A stretch of 64,000 nt of DNA from Bacteroidota bacterium (GTDB lineage: Bacteria > Bacteroidota > Bacteroidia > Chitinophagales > Saprospiraceae), in contig JAKOVW010000007.1 in NCBI GenBank assembly GCA_029781865.1, positions 1 through 64,000 on the forward strand, written 5' to 3'. Positions 45,224-53,213 of the stretch are shown here, one piece after another. The position numbers were made by a program, and so were the translations under genes. The notes under the pieces were generated by a model, which was given only the letters and a program-made list of their open reading frames with translations, searched no databases and was not told where the DNA came from. Position 1 is the stretch's first letter. Each line of letters begins with the position of its first letter.

Positions 45224-48200
45224 TTAAGGTTTGTTAATGATGTTTGTATTAGTTAATGCTACTGATCCATTGATGGCATACAATCTTCCGGTAATACTAG
45301 CATCGGAGTTCAATGTGACAGAATTGAGAGCCATTAGGTTTCCTGAGAAGGAAGTGCCACTTCCAAGTGTAGCAGAATTACCACAGATCCAGAATACATT
45401 TTTAGCTTGAGCTCCACCAGCAAGTATTATATTACCACCTTCACCACCTGTTGTTGTCAGGTTGGAAGTGATTTGAAAAATCCAGACTGCATTTGGATCA
45501 CCCTGCGCATCCAGAATTAAATTTCCTGATTCAACAAGGAAAGCGGAAGAGGATTGATAAATACCCGGAGTGTAGGTTTTTCCTCCCTGATCTCCATTTA
45601 TTAAAATGGGAGCGGGACTAGACATTCCTTGTGCAAGAAGAAATGAAGAAGTTAAATCCAATTTAGCATTTGTCAATATAGCTAATACATTTGATGGAAT
45701 TAAATCATCGGACGCATATATTGATCCATTGGTAACCACTGCAGGCGGAAATCCCTGAATTGAACTACGAATTCCTGGATTCAATCCTACATTCAAGTCA
45801 TTTATTTTACTTAAACCAGAACTTGTAATACTTGCAGCTGCTAAAATTCCGAATTGTGCTGCGGATTTCAAATCTATCAATTGTGGGTTGATTACGGATT
45901 TGGTTGTAAAACTCCAATTATAATCCCCGGCTAAAGAAATTCCTGATAAATTCCGTGCGTCTTTGGTAATGGTTACAGAATAATTTGTATTTGCTTTTAA
46001 ATACCCGAATGCAGAAAAGGTGGCTACAGAACCGTTGGTTGTGACCAGACCAGCAACTATATTGGAACCTTCTTTAACTATAAAGGAAGAAGGATTAAGA
46101 CTTAACGGATCCATTGACATGTTAAAATTTACTGAGATCACCTGATTAAGTAAAACATCAACAGCGTTATTTAATGGATTGGTGGAAATGACCACAGGAG
46201 CTGTCAGAGATGCCGTGGTGAAAGTCCAGACATAATCATTAGTCAAAGCAATTCCCTGAGAGCTTCTTATTCCCCTGGCAAGGGAGACTGTATACACCGT
46301 ATTCGGACTTAACGCATTAAAAGCACTAAAGGATGCCTTTGTTCCATTGTAAGTAACAAGTCCCGATATCACGTTAGCTCCTGCTTTTACTGTAAAAGTG
46401 ACCGGATTAATAGTTGATGCATCCATCATCATATTAAAATTTGCTTCAATCACTTGATTAAGTGATACGTTTGTCGCATTATTGAGTGGCACGGTAGATA
46501 ATACGATCGGAGCATTCAACGCGGCTGTGGTAAATGTCCATACATGATCATTGGCTAATTGTACACCCTGAAAATTTCTTAACGAACTGCTGATGATGGC
46601 AGTATACACAGTATTGGGCTTAAGTGCACTGGAAGGGGTAAAAGACAACATTGCGCCATTATATAATGTTGCTCCAACGACTAAATTCGTTCCTTCTTTA
46701 AGCAGAAAGCTTGTGCCATTTATACTTAAAGGATCTATTGGCATATTAAAAACAGCAGAGACTACCTTGTTTAATGCAACTCCTGAAGCATTATTGATTG
46801 GATCTGTAGAGAGGATAACTGGTGCAACAAGTGAAACAGTAGCGAAAGTCCAGATATAATCATTATCCGCCGCCACGCCTAGAGCACTCCTGACAGATTT
46901 ACGAATACTTATTGTATAAACTGTGTTTGCTTTAAGGGGAGTTGCAGGGGTAAATGTTGCGGAAGCGCCGGCACTCGATACAGAACCAGCCACGACATTG
47001 ACTCCTTCTTTTACTTCAAATGTGGCCGGTGTAATACTCAATGGATCCATTGGCATATTCCAGGTTGCAGTAATTGCTTTAGTCAAGGATACATTAATTG
47101 CATTATTTAAAGGATCGGTGGATATAATTAATGGTATATTAGGGGATACGGTAGTAAATGACCATGTGTAATCATTCGCCAAAGAAGCGCCAAGCATATT
47201 CCGTATACCTTTGGTGAGCGTTACGGTATAAAGTGTATTTGCAGTTAATGAAGTTGAAGGAATAAAAGATATACTTGTTCCATTTGAAGAGATCGTTCCT
47301 GTTACTGTTGCTGCTCCTTGCTTCATTATTATAGTTGATGAATTCAAACTTGAAGGATCCAAAGGCATATTAAAATTGGCAGTAACCACTTTGTTTAATA
47401 AAACACCAACTGCATTGTTTACAGGATCTGTTGATACAATTGTTGGCGATATAGTTCCTCCGGTGCTAAAGGTCCACACATAATCAGATTGTAATCTGGT
47501 TCCATGCAGGTCTTTAGCAGCAGAACTTATAGTGGCAGTATATGTTGTGTTGGGCTTAAGAGAGTAATTTGGTTTAAAAGTTGAAGAAGAGCCATTACTT
47601 GCAACCAAACCGATTACTGCGGTATTTCCTTCTTTAACTGTAAAATTGGATGCAGTTATTGAAGAAGGATCCATTGCTACACTAAAATTCGCTGTAATTA
47701 TTTTAGTTAATGACACATCTGTTTCATTATTTGCAGGATCTGTTGAGCTTATGAAAGGAGCATTATTTAAGCCGGTAGTAAATGTCCACACGTAATCATT
47801 CCTCAAAGGAGTACCGGTGGTATTTTTAACTTCTTTGGAGAGAGTACACGTATAATTGACATGTAATGCAAGGGGAGCACTTGGTTTAAAATATGCACTT
47901 GTTCCGGAGTAGGTTACAGTTCCTGATATCAGACTCGTACCTTGTTTCATTTTAAAGCTCGTTGCGTTGATACTTAAAGGATCCATTGGCATATTAAAAA
48001 CGGCTGTAATAATACTGGGGAATACATTCACTGAATTATCATCCGGATCCGTTGCTATCACCATTGGAGCTAATGTAGTGCCGGTGGTAAAAGACCATAC
48101 ATAGTCAACTTGTATGGCATTTCCTCTTAAATCTTTGATTCCAGTTGTAATTCTTCCCGTATATGTTGTATTTTCTTCAAGAAGTGCGGCGGGTATAAAC

Positions 48201-48472
48201 TTAGCCGTAGTTCCACTGTATGATATGATTCCATCAATTGAAGATGAGCCATGAAAAATAAGTAAGGAAGAGTGCGTTAACGTTGCCGGGTTTATCTGCT
48301 CATTAAAAGTAACGGTAATGATTTGATTTATGGGCACATCAACAGCATTATTAGAAGGGTCTGTAGAGATTACTTTCGGACAAACACCTTTTATTTCAAC
48401 AAAATCGTCTTTTTGACAACTTGTAATAAAAATCAAATTTATAATTGTAACAATGGCCAATAGTTTTTTCAT
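45224..48472 (-). CDS. Ig-like repeat lipoprotein with ice-binding-like (DUF3494) domain
   Basis: A 1082-aa surface protein. Lipobox FITSC (Cys about 19), then eight SbsA/Big_5-type Ig-like repeats of about 103 aa, each with a VISTDPxNNAxxV start, a FNMPMDPxS middle, and an ANTVYT...NDYVWTFTT end, and a C-terminal DUF3494 domain (about 855-1082; AAQFGILAAASITSSGLSKI, then DQGGKTYTPGIYQSS, then GDPNAVWIFQI). DUF3494 proteins include ice-binding beta-helices of cold-adapted microbes, but many members are surface adhesins with no shown ice affinity. The lipid anchor and repeats suggest a stalk that presents the beta-helix outside the cell. The protein is complete. Confidence 0.92.
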   Translation of the reverse strand: MKKLLAIVTIINLIFITSCQKDDFVEIKGVCPKVISTDPSNNAVDVPINQIITVTFNEQINPATLTHSSLLIFHGSSSIDGIISYSGTTAKFIPAALLEENTTYTGRITTGIKDLRGNAIQVDYVWSFTTGTTLAPMVIATDPDDNSVNVFPSIITAVFNMPMDPLSINATSFKMKQGTSLISGTVTYSGTSAYFKPSAPLALHVNYTCTLSKEVKNTTGTPLRNDYVWTFTTGLNNAPFISSTDPANNETDVSLTKIITANFSVAMDPSSITASNFTVKEGNTAVIGLVASNGSSSTFKPNYSLKPNTTYTATISSAAKDLHGTRLQSDYVWTFSTGGTISPTIVSTDPVNNAVGVLLNKVVTANFNMPLDPSSLNSSTIIMKQGAATVTGTISSNGTSISFIPSTSLTANTLYTVTLTKGIRNMLGASLANDYTWSFTTVSPNIPLIISTDPLNNAINVSLTKAITATWNMPMDPLSITPATFEVKEGVNVVAGSVSSAGASATFTPATPLKANTVYTISIRKSVRSALGVAADNDYIWTFATVSLVAPVILSTDPINNASGVALNKVVSAVFNMPIDPLSINGTSFLLKEGTNLVVGATLYNGAMLSFTPSSALKPNTVYTAIISSSLRNFQGVQLANDHVWTFTTAALNAPIVLSTVPLNNATNVSLNQVIEANFNMMMDASTINPVTFTVKAGANVISGLVTYNGTKASFSAFNALSPNTVYTVSLARGIRSSQGIALTNDYVWTFTTASLTAPVVISTNPLNNAVDVLLNQVISVNFNMSMDPLSLNPSSFIVKEGSNIVAGLVTTNGSVATFSAFGYLKANTNYSVTITKDARNLSGISLAGDYNWSFTTKSVINPQLIDLKSAAQFGILAAASITSSGLSKINDLNVGLNPGIRSSIQGFPPAVVTNGSIYASDDLIPSNVLAILTNAKLDLTSSFLLAQGMSSPAPILINGDQGGKTYTPGIYQSSSAFLVESGNLILDAQGDPNAVWIFQITSNLTTTGGEGGNIILAGGAQAKNVFWICGNSATLGSGTSFSGNLMALNSVTLNSDASITGRLYAINGSVALTNTNIINKP

Positions 48473-48895
48473 AAAGCTAATTTTTTGAATGTGATTAAAA
48501 ACTCATGGAGCAAATATCTTTTAAGTGTTCATGATATGCTTTACACAATTGCGCTAAAATCTTATATGATTTCTATATAAAAAATATTTTCTCAATTTAT
48601 AGGATAATTGAAATTTATTTTCTGATTAACGGTATTCAGCGAGATGCAATCCAGAGAATTAGCGTTTCAAAGATGAAGCTATTGAATTTTGTGAATTCAC
48701 TGACGAATAAATATATTATGAAATTGCAATGATCAATTTTTGATCTTGATATTTTCGCATGCCTCCTCTATGAGTAAAACAAAATTTTAAATGAAAAATA
48801 ATCTTATTTTATTGGCAAATTGTAAGAAATAGAGGACTGCCTGGTGTATATATTGGGACACATTATATATATTTACAATGGTATAAAAATTTAGC
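48473..48895. other. 423-bp intergenic region upstream of the Ig-repeat lipoprotein
   Basis: No gene is seen. It holds one copy of the shared AT-rich element (48562-48580) and a short GATCAATTTTTGATC inverted repeat (48732-48746). The rest is AT-rich. Confidence 0.4.
48562..48580 (-). promoter_or_regulatory. Shared AT-rich element, copy 1
   Basis: On the coding (minus) strand TTATATAGAAATCATATAA, 90 bp upstream of the Ig-repeat lipoprotein start. Similar to the copies at 49459, 52242, 52792 and 62412. Function is inference. Confidence 0.35.
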
Positions 48896-49099
48896 TTAAG
48901 TAAGCTTTTTTTTCATTGGTACTTTACTTTCTGCTTCACGGGCTTCACTGATACCAATTGCGATTGCCTGTTTTCTTGTTCTGACCACTCCGCCTTTACC
49001 GTTTTTACCTGATTTTAGTTTTCCTTTTTTAAATTTATGCAAGACTTTTTCAATTTTTTCCTGGGCAGTTTCTGAATATTTTTTTGTTCGTTTAGCCAT
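48896..49099 (-). CDS. DUF6496-like small basic protein
   Basis: A 67-aa, Lys-rich protein with a GGVVRTRKQAIAIGISEARE core (about 36-55), the hallmark of a small family common in many bacteria and often annotated DUF6496. The N-terminal half is a charged helix (AQEKIEKVLHKFKKGK). Probably cytoplasmic and stress-associated; exact role not known. It starts 36 bp after the end of the neighbouring 75-aa gene and likely shares its transcript. Confidence 0.8.
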   Translation of the reverse strand: MAKRTKKYSETAQEKIEKVLHKFKKGKLKSGKNGKGGVVRTRKQAIAIGISEAREAESKVPMKKKLT

Positions 49100-49135
49100 T
49101 TATTTTGACTTTATAAATTAACCTTTGATCTAAGC

Positions 49136-49363
49136 TTATGGCTTCTTTGGGTTTTTCCGTCTTGCCTTAAGGGATTCGGTTATTTGTGGATCAACCGGGA
49201 AGCCATTATTATTATTCATATTGTCTTTTATAATAGCAGGTTTAGCTGATTCGTTTTTTGTAACCGGTTCAATTGGGATATTCTCAAGATTGTCAATTTT
49301 TGATTTGAAATAATGAATCATATCACAAGCATTCCATTCCCAATTATTATGATTTTTGGGCAT
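49136..49363 (-). CDS. Hypothetical 75-aa protein
   Basis: A small soluble protein rich in Asn, Pro and Lys, ending TESLKARRKNPKKP. The first half (NNWEWNACDMIHYFKSKIDN) may form a helix. No family is recognised. Its placement directly upstream of the DUF6496 gene and the presence of a shared upstream element support it being real. Confidence 0.55.
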   Translation of the reverse strand: MPKNHNNWEWNACDMIHYFKSKIDNLENIPIEPVTKNESAKPAIIKDNMNNNNGFPVDPQITESLKARRKNPKKP

Positions 49364-49458
49364 TTATATAAATTTCAGGTTACTTTATTGTTATCTAATT
49401 CAGCTCTAAAGGTATAACCCCTCTTTAAGTATGAATTTACATCATATTAATATTTTCT

Positions 49459-49476
49459 TATATAGTTTGCAGGTGC
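49459..49476 (-). promoter_or_regulatory. Shared AT-rich element, copy 2
   Basis: On the coding (minus) strand CACCTGCAAACTATATAA, about 96 bp upstream of the 75-aa gene. It diverges from the others (GCAAA instead of GGAAA). Confidence 0.25.
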
Positions 49477-49521
49477 TAATTGTTCCCTGAATAGTGTCAC
49501 AGATTCTGTTAAGCTATTGGG

Positions 49522-50007
49522 CTATTTCTCAGACAGCCTTCTTTTGTATGATTTGACTTTTGAGTGCTTTCTTTTATGGTGGGTATATACCTCATCAATA
49601 GAATGTGATTGGTGTAAAGACAATTCGTTTTTTGTCATTGCAGCCAATTCTTTGAAAAAGATCTGAAGTACTTTTAATTCTTCTTCACTAATATCTTCAA
49701 CTGAGACAAGTCGGTTGCTTGCATATTCGTGAGCTGCAATTAATTCATTCAATTTTAAATGAATGGCAAGAGAGTCTTTATTTTGACTGCGTTGAATCAG
49801 GAATACCATTAAAAATGTAATTATTGTGGTACTCGTATTAATAATCAATTGCCAGGTATCGGAATAATGAAAAAGAGGACCGCTGATTAACCAGGCGATT
49901 ATTATACACAAGGCAATTACGAAAGTTGAAGTGCTACCACAAACTTTAGTAACAATGGATGCCATTTTCTCAAATCCGGATGGATGAAGCATTGTTTTAT
50001 TTTTCAT
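49522..50007 (-). CDS. Low-affinity iron permease family protein
   Basis: A 161-aa membrane protein matching the low-affinity iron permease domain (PF04120): two helices (about 25-45 and 57-76), the conserved SGPLFHYSDTWQLIINTSTT and FLIQRSQNKDSLAIHLKLNE, then a helical cytoplasmic part ending in a basic His/Lys-rich tail. In yeast FET4 belongs to this group, but bacterial short forms are not shown to carry iron. They often lie in stress or envelope regions, as here. The TTTCC element about 105 bp upstream (50110-50114) resembles the neighbours' shared motif. Confidence 0.82.
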   Translation of the reverse strand: MKNKTMLHPSGFEKMASIVTKVCGSTSTFVIALCIIIAWLISGPLFHYSDTWQLIINTSTTIITFLMVFLIQRSQNKDSLAIHLKLNELIAAHEYASNRLVSVEDISEEELKVLQIFFKELAAMTKNELSLHQSHSIDEVYTHHKRKHSKVKSYKRRLSEK

Positions 50008-50281
50008 TTTATTTAAATTTATTGGTGGAAACAGTTTTAATTGATGTTTAAATTAATGTTATAACATTTGTAAAATAGATCTCGATTTTATTTTGTTTTA
50101 TCGGAATATTTCCAAAAATAAATGTCTACAATTTAGTATCCGTAAAGTTTAATTATTACTTTATTAAATAACAGAAGATAGTACTGGTCTGTTTTCTATA
50201 CCGATTTATTATAAAATATTATGTGCTAAAAGCAGGATGAATTAAAATTTATACGTTTTTCAAATGGAATTTTAAATGAAT

Positions 50282-51658
50282 TTAATGAGGACGTTTGGTG
50301 TGATTATTATTCTCTTCTCTTATTGGTTGTTGAGCGGGTTGATTCATAATCTGCCGATTCTGAGATGGACTTGGCAGAGGCTTCCTTGGTTGCATTTCCT
50401 GATGTATTGATTGTTTTGATTGTTGTTTATAATGCTCTGACTGGATTGAATGAGAATTAATAGCTTGGCTTGTTTTCGGAGGGTATGTATTATGCTTTGG
50501 TAGTTCATTATTTAAATGATTTTGTTTCATTACGGTCATTTCCTGTTTTGCTGATTTGCGTTGAGGAGTTTGGTCCAGAGGCCTTGAATTATGCTTTATT
50601 GGAATTGGAGGTTTAATTTTGGTTTGTGATTCACTTTTTCTTTTGTGCAGTAGTCTATTGGTTTCAATGTTGGTTTGTTCTTTTGTTTGTATATATTTTT
50701 GATTTGATTCGTTATTATAAGTAGGAATTTGTTTTCTGGATTCAATGGTAGGATGTTTCTTTGACTGAATATTGTTTTTTGTTTTCTGCAGGGGCATTGT
50801 TTGCTGTGTGCGGTTTTTTTTATTATCAGGTGTTAATCGTATTTCTGAACGCCGCTGATTATAAGAAGGAATGCTTTTTGAATCTGTAACTTTTGAGGGT
50901 GCTGGTTTGGATTCCGTGGATAAGTTTTTTAATATTGATGGCCTATAAATTTGAATTTGATTTTTGCCAAGATTTTGACCTGGCCTTGTATTGTCTTTTA
51001 TGGTTATTGGTGATATAGTTTTACCGGTTTGTTTTTCAACTTCTATTTTATTAGGACCCGCGATATATTTAGTATTACTAATATGGTCTATTCTCGTATT
51101 TGTTATTATACTGGAATTTTGAATGATCCAATTGTTTTCTGAATAATTTATATAATAGCTGCTTATGTTTTTTCTGCCGAAATATCTTTCTTGAACAAAC
51201 CTCCAATGACGAAAGGGTATATTGTAATTATTGCTGAGTGCCATGCCGATACTAATGCTTGGTTCTAATGGAGCCCAACCATAGTATCCTGGTGATCTTC
51301 TCCAAACGACCCAACCGGGACCCCAAATATCATCTGGTACCCAAACGGGACCATAGGTAGGATCAAAATACCAACGACCATAATGAAAAGGTGCCCATCC
51401 CCAGGGATAATAGGAAACCCATAACCATCCATCATCTGTATATGTCCAATACCCATTGGTAACATAAGGTTCAAATCCGGCGGATACATTTGGAATCCAA
51501 ACGTAACCATATTCCGGATTGTCGATCCAATATCCATAAGGACTCAATTCATCATAAAACACCTGGAAACTCATTGAGACCTGAGCACTGATACGATGTT
51601 TTGATGCAAGCAATGCTAAAATTAAAATAATTGTGCGGAGAACTGTAGGAATCTTCAT
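50282..51658 (-). CDS. YXWGXW / DUF6600-like exported protein with Q/N/K-rich tail
   Basis: A 458-aa protein. Signal peptide (about 1-25), then a Trp/Tyr/Gly-rich domain (about 30-140) with repeated turns such as YGYWIDNPEYGYVWIPN, WGWAPFHYGRW and GPGWVVWRRSPGYYGWAPLE, typical of DUF6600/YXWGXW proteins. From about residue 190 the sequence is low-complexity, rich in Gln, Asn, Lys, Ser, Pro and Thr (KSIPSYNQRRSEIRL onward) and probably disordered. It is likely exported to the periplasm or outer membrane. The tail is longer than the folded part, which is unusual for this family. Confidence 0.75.
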   Translation of the reverse strand: MKIPTVLRTIILILALLASKHRISAQVSMSFQVFYDELSPYGYWIDNPEYGYVWIPNVSAGFEPYVTNGYWTYTDDGWLWVSYYPWGWAPFHYGRWYFDPTYGPVWVPDDIWGPGWVVWRRSPGYYGWAPLEPSISIGMALSNNYNIPFRHWRFVQERYFGRKNISSYYINYSENNWIIQNSSIITNTRIDHISNTKYIAGPNKIEVEKQTGKTISPITIKDNTRPGQNLGKNQIQIYRPSILKNLSTESKPAPSKVTDSKSIPSYNQRRSEIRLTPDNKKNRTQQTMPLQKTKNNIQSKKHPTIESRKQIPTYNNESNQKYIQTKEQTNIETNRLLHKRKSESQTKIKPPIPIKHNSRPLDQTPQRKSAKQEMTVMKQNHLNNELPKHNTYPPKTSQAINSHSIQSEHYKQQSKQSIHQEMQPRKPLPSPSQNRQIMNQPAQQPIREENNNHTKRPH

Positions 51659-51849
51659 TAGAAACTATTTTAAGTACATGGATCAATTTATTGAATGTGT
51701 TTGAAGTTAATTTTGAAATAGTATTTTTGCTGATTAGAACGAATCAACTATTTTACAGGAACTAGCTTCAATCATAGGTGAAAAATTTGGGTTTATCAAA
51801 GGATTATTATTTTCAAATCACTTTTTTGAAATAACACAATTCAGAAAAA

Positions 51850-51858
51850 GGGGGGGGG
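51850..51858. repeat. Nine-G homopolymer after a hypothetical gene
   Basis: A G9 run (C9 on the coding strand) begins 12 bp downstream of the stop codon of the 84-aa gene in otherwise AT-rich DNA. It may be an unstable tract. Confidence 0.6.
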
Positions 51859-51869
51859 CACTCTTTGTT

Positions 51870-52124
51870 TTAATCACTATTCAGATTTAAATTCAGTTCA
51901 ATACCTGCCTGATTAATTTTATTTCCATTTAATTTAATTATTTTGTTTTCATTTGATTCAAAAGAAAATGACAAATCATCAGGGTCAAGATAAACAGCCT
52001 GAATTAATTTATTATCAGTATCATGATGGTCAGGGTATGTTGAAGAGCTTTCGGCGTGGAGTTTGCTTTTTGCCCTGATTGCCTTTTTGGTTGGTTTTAT
52101 TTCTTTTTTACTCTTGTCCTTCAT
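51870..52124 (-). CDS. Hypothetical 84-aa protein
   Basis: A small soluble protein: basic first third (KDKSKKEIKPTKKAIRAKSK), an acidic middle (LDPDDLSFSFESNE) and an Asn/Leu-rich end. No family recognised. Upstream it has a 12-bp inverted repeat containing the shared AT-rich element. Coding status is supported by position and by a clear upstream regulatory-like sequence, not by homology. Confidence 0.5.
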   Translation of the reverse strand: MKDKSKKEIKPTKKAIRAKSKLHAESSSTYPDHHDTDNKLIQAVYLDPDDLSFSFESNENKIIKLNGNKINQAGIELNLNLNSD

Positions 52125-52234
52125 GCTGATGAATTTTACATGCTACAATTCGCGATCAATTCAAACCTGCTGATTTGATTATACGTCATCTAAAGGTGCA
52201 TTAAAATATTGAAAATACTCTTATACTATATCTC

Positions 52235-52267
52235 AAAATAGTTATACAGTTTCCATATAACTATTTT
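52235..52267. promoter_or_regulatory. Perfect 12-bp inverted repeat with shared AT-rich element, copy 3
   Basis: AAAATAGTTATA, 9-nt spacer CAGTTTCCA, TATAACTATTTT. It lies 111 bp upstream of the 84-aa gene. The inner part (52242-52260) is the best copy of the element shared with four other upstream regions. It looks like an operator for a dimeric regulator; no T tract supports a terminator. Confidence 0.5.
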
Positions 52268-52360
52268 CAGGTGAATGGAGAAGAAATTTGATATGATTTT
52301 GGATTTTATTATTAATATTCATCTGGTTCTTATTCACATCATTTAAATTATGAACAAAAA

Positions 52361-52387
52361 AGGCATGAATGAAAATTATTCATGCCT
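52361..52387 (-). terminator. Intrinsic terminator on the minus strand
   Basis: On the minus strand AGGCATGAAT, loop, ATTCATGCCT: a 10-bp stem followed by TTTTT. It would end the transcript of the 44-aa membrane peptide gene (52546-52680), leaving a 3' UTR of about 160 nt. Confidence 0.65.
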
Positions 52388-52411
52388 ATGCCTAAAAGGA
52401 TTCAAACTGTT

Positions 52412-52462
52412 CCCTGATAATAAGATATCCCGGGAATCTAATCGTTAAGCCATCCATCAGGG
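52412..52462 (-). other. Structured stretch in the 3' UTR of the 44-aa gene
   Basis: A 7-bp stem CCCTGAT / ATCAGGG encloses a near-palindrome AGATATCCCGGGAATCT (52423-52439). With the terminator 25 bp beyond, it could be a structured 3' UTR or small RNA. GC content is higher than the surroundings. No known RNA family recognised, and it does not fold as a tRNA. Confidence 0.35.
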
Positions 52463-52545
52463 GGGATAATGAATGCTTCTCACGAAACAAGAACTAACGA
52501 AGCTATATAGATTGTCTTCTTATTTCTTAATATAATTCTACTATA

Positions 52546-52680
52546 TCAGGTGTTTAGAATTGCTTTTAAAAGTACAGAGAAAACAATGAGTGAGACGATC
52601 AGTGTAATGCTCAAAAGAACTATGGTTTTTCTCATTCGGGTAATTTCATTTTGAGCCTGATCCGGATTAATAGAATTCAT
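52546..52680 (-). CDS. Single-helix membrane peptide (44 aa)
   Basis: ATG at 52680 to TGA at 52546. The N-terminus is polar (MNSINPDQAQNEITRMRK) and the rest is one hydrophobic helix (about 20-40; IVLLSITLIVSLIVFSVLL). It is below the size limit of most ORF calls. A downstream intrinsic terminator and an upstream copy of the shared AT-rich element support expression. Family unknown. Confidence 0.6.
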   Translation of the reverse strand: MNSINPDQAQNEITRMRKTIVLLSITLIVSLIVFSVLLKAILNT

Positions 52681-53213
52681 AGCTTTTGTTTTATTGGTTT
52701 AAATTATTTAATATTCTGGTTTGAATATTTATTTCGCCAACAAACTTGAGAAGATTTGACTGAAAATGTTTTATATTATTTATAAATTAAATTATATAAT
52801 TTCCACTCGTTGGATGGTTGAAATCATCACTTCGTTTTGTTTTAGGAAGATGAATGAAAATGAATCAGGCTGATTGTCCCTATATATCAATTCGGAATAT
52901 TTTAATAAATTAATTTAAAAAGTTATTTCTATACTGGATCTCAACCTGCAAGCGCATGGGAATTATATAAAAGATAATGATTAAAATATAAATCACTCCT
53001 ATAAATAATGGTTAAAATTGACATTTCTAATTTTAATGGATTGAAGCAATGTGTTCAATTTTGATATAAACATATTTATTTTAATTACGTGGATAGTTAT
53101 CTATAAATCTGCAAGTTAATACAGTTTTATCCGGTTTTGTGGCATTTTTAAAATCCAATTAAACCCTGATTAGGAAATGGACCCTTACATAAAAATTAAT
53201 TAAATCTAATTTA
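52681..53213. other. 533-bp intergenic region before the giant kinase gene
   Basis: It separates the divergent 44-aa gene and the kinase. AT-rich; one shared-element copy at 52792-52809 belongs to the 44-aa gene side. I see no TAnnTTTG element just upstream of the kinase and no other gene. Confidence 0.4.
52792..52809 (-). promoter_or_regulatory. Shared AT-rich element, copy 4
   Basis: On the minus strand CGAGTGGAAATTATATAA, about 112 bp upstream of the 44-aa gene start. It shares GGAAA-3 nt-TATAA with the other copies. Confidence 0.35.

Noticed and set aside
52388-52470. tRNA-like sequence on the minus strand
   Set aside because: A GTTTGAATCC phrase resembles a T loop, but there is no acceptor stem, T stem or 7-nt anticodon loop; treated as a structured 3' UTR instead.
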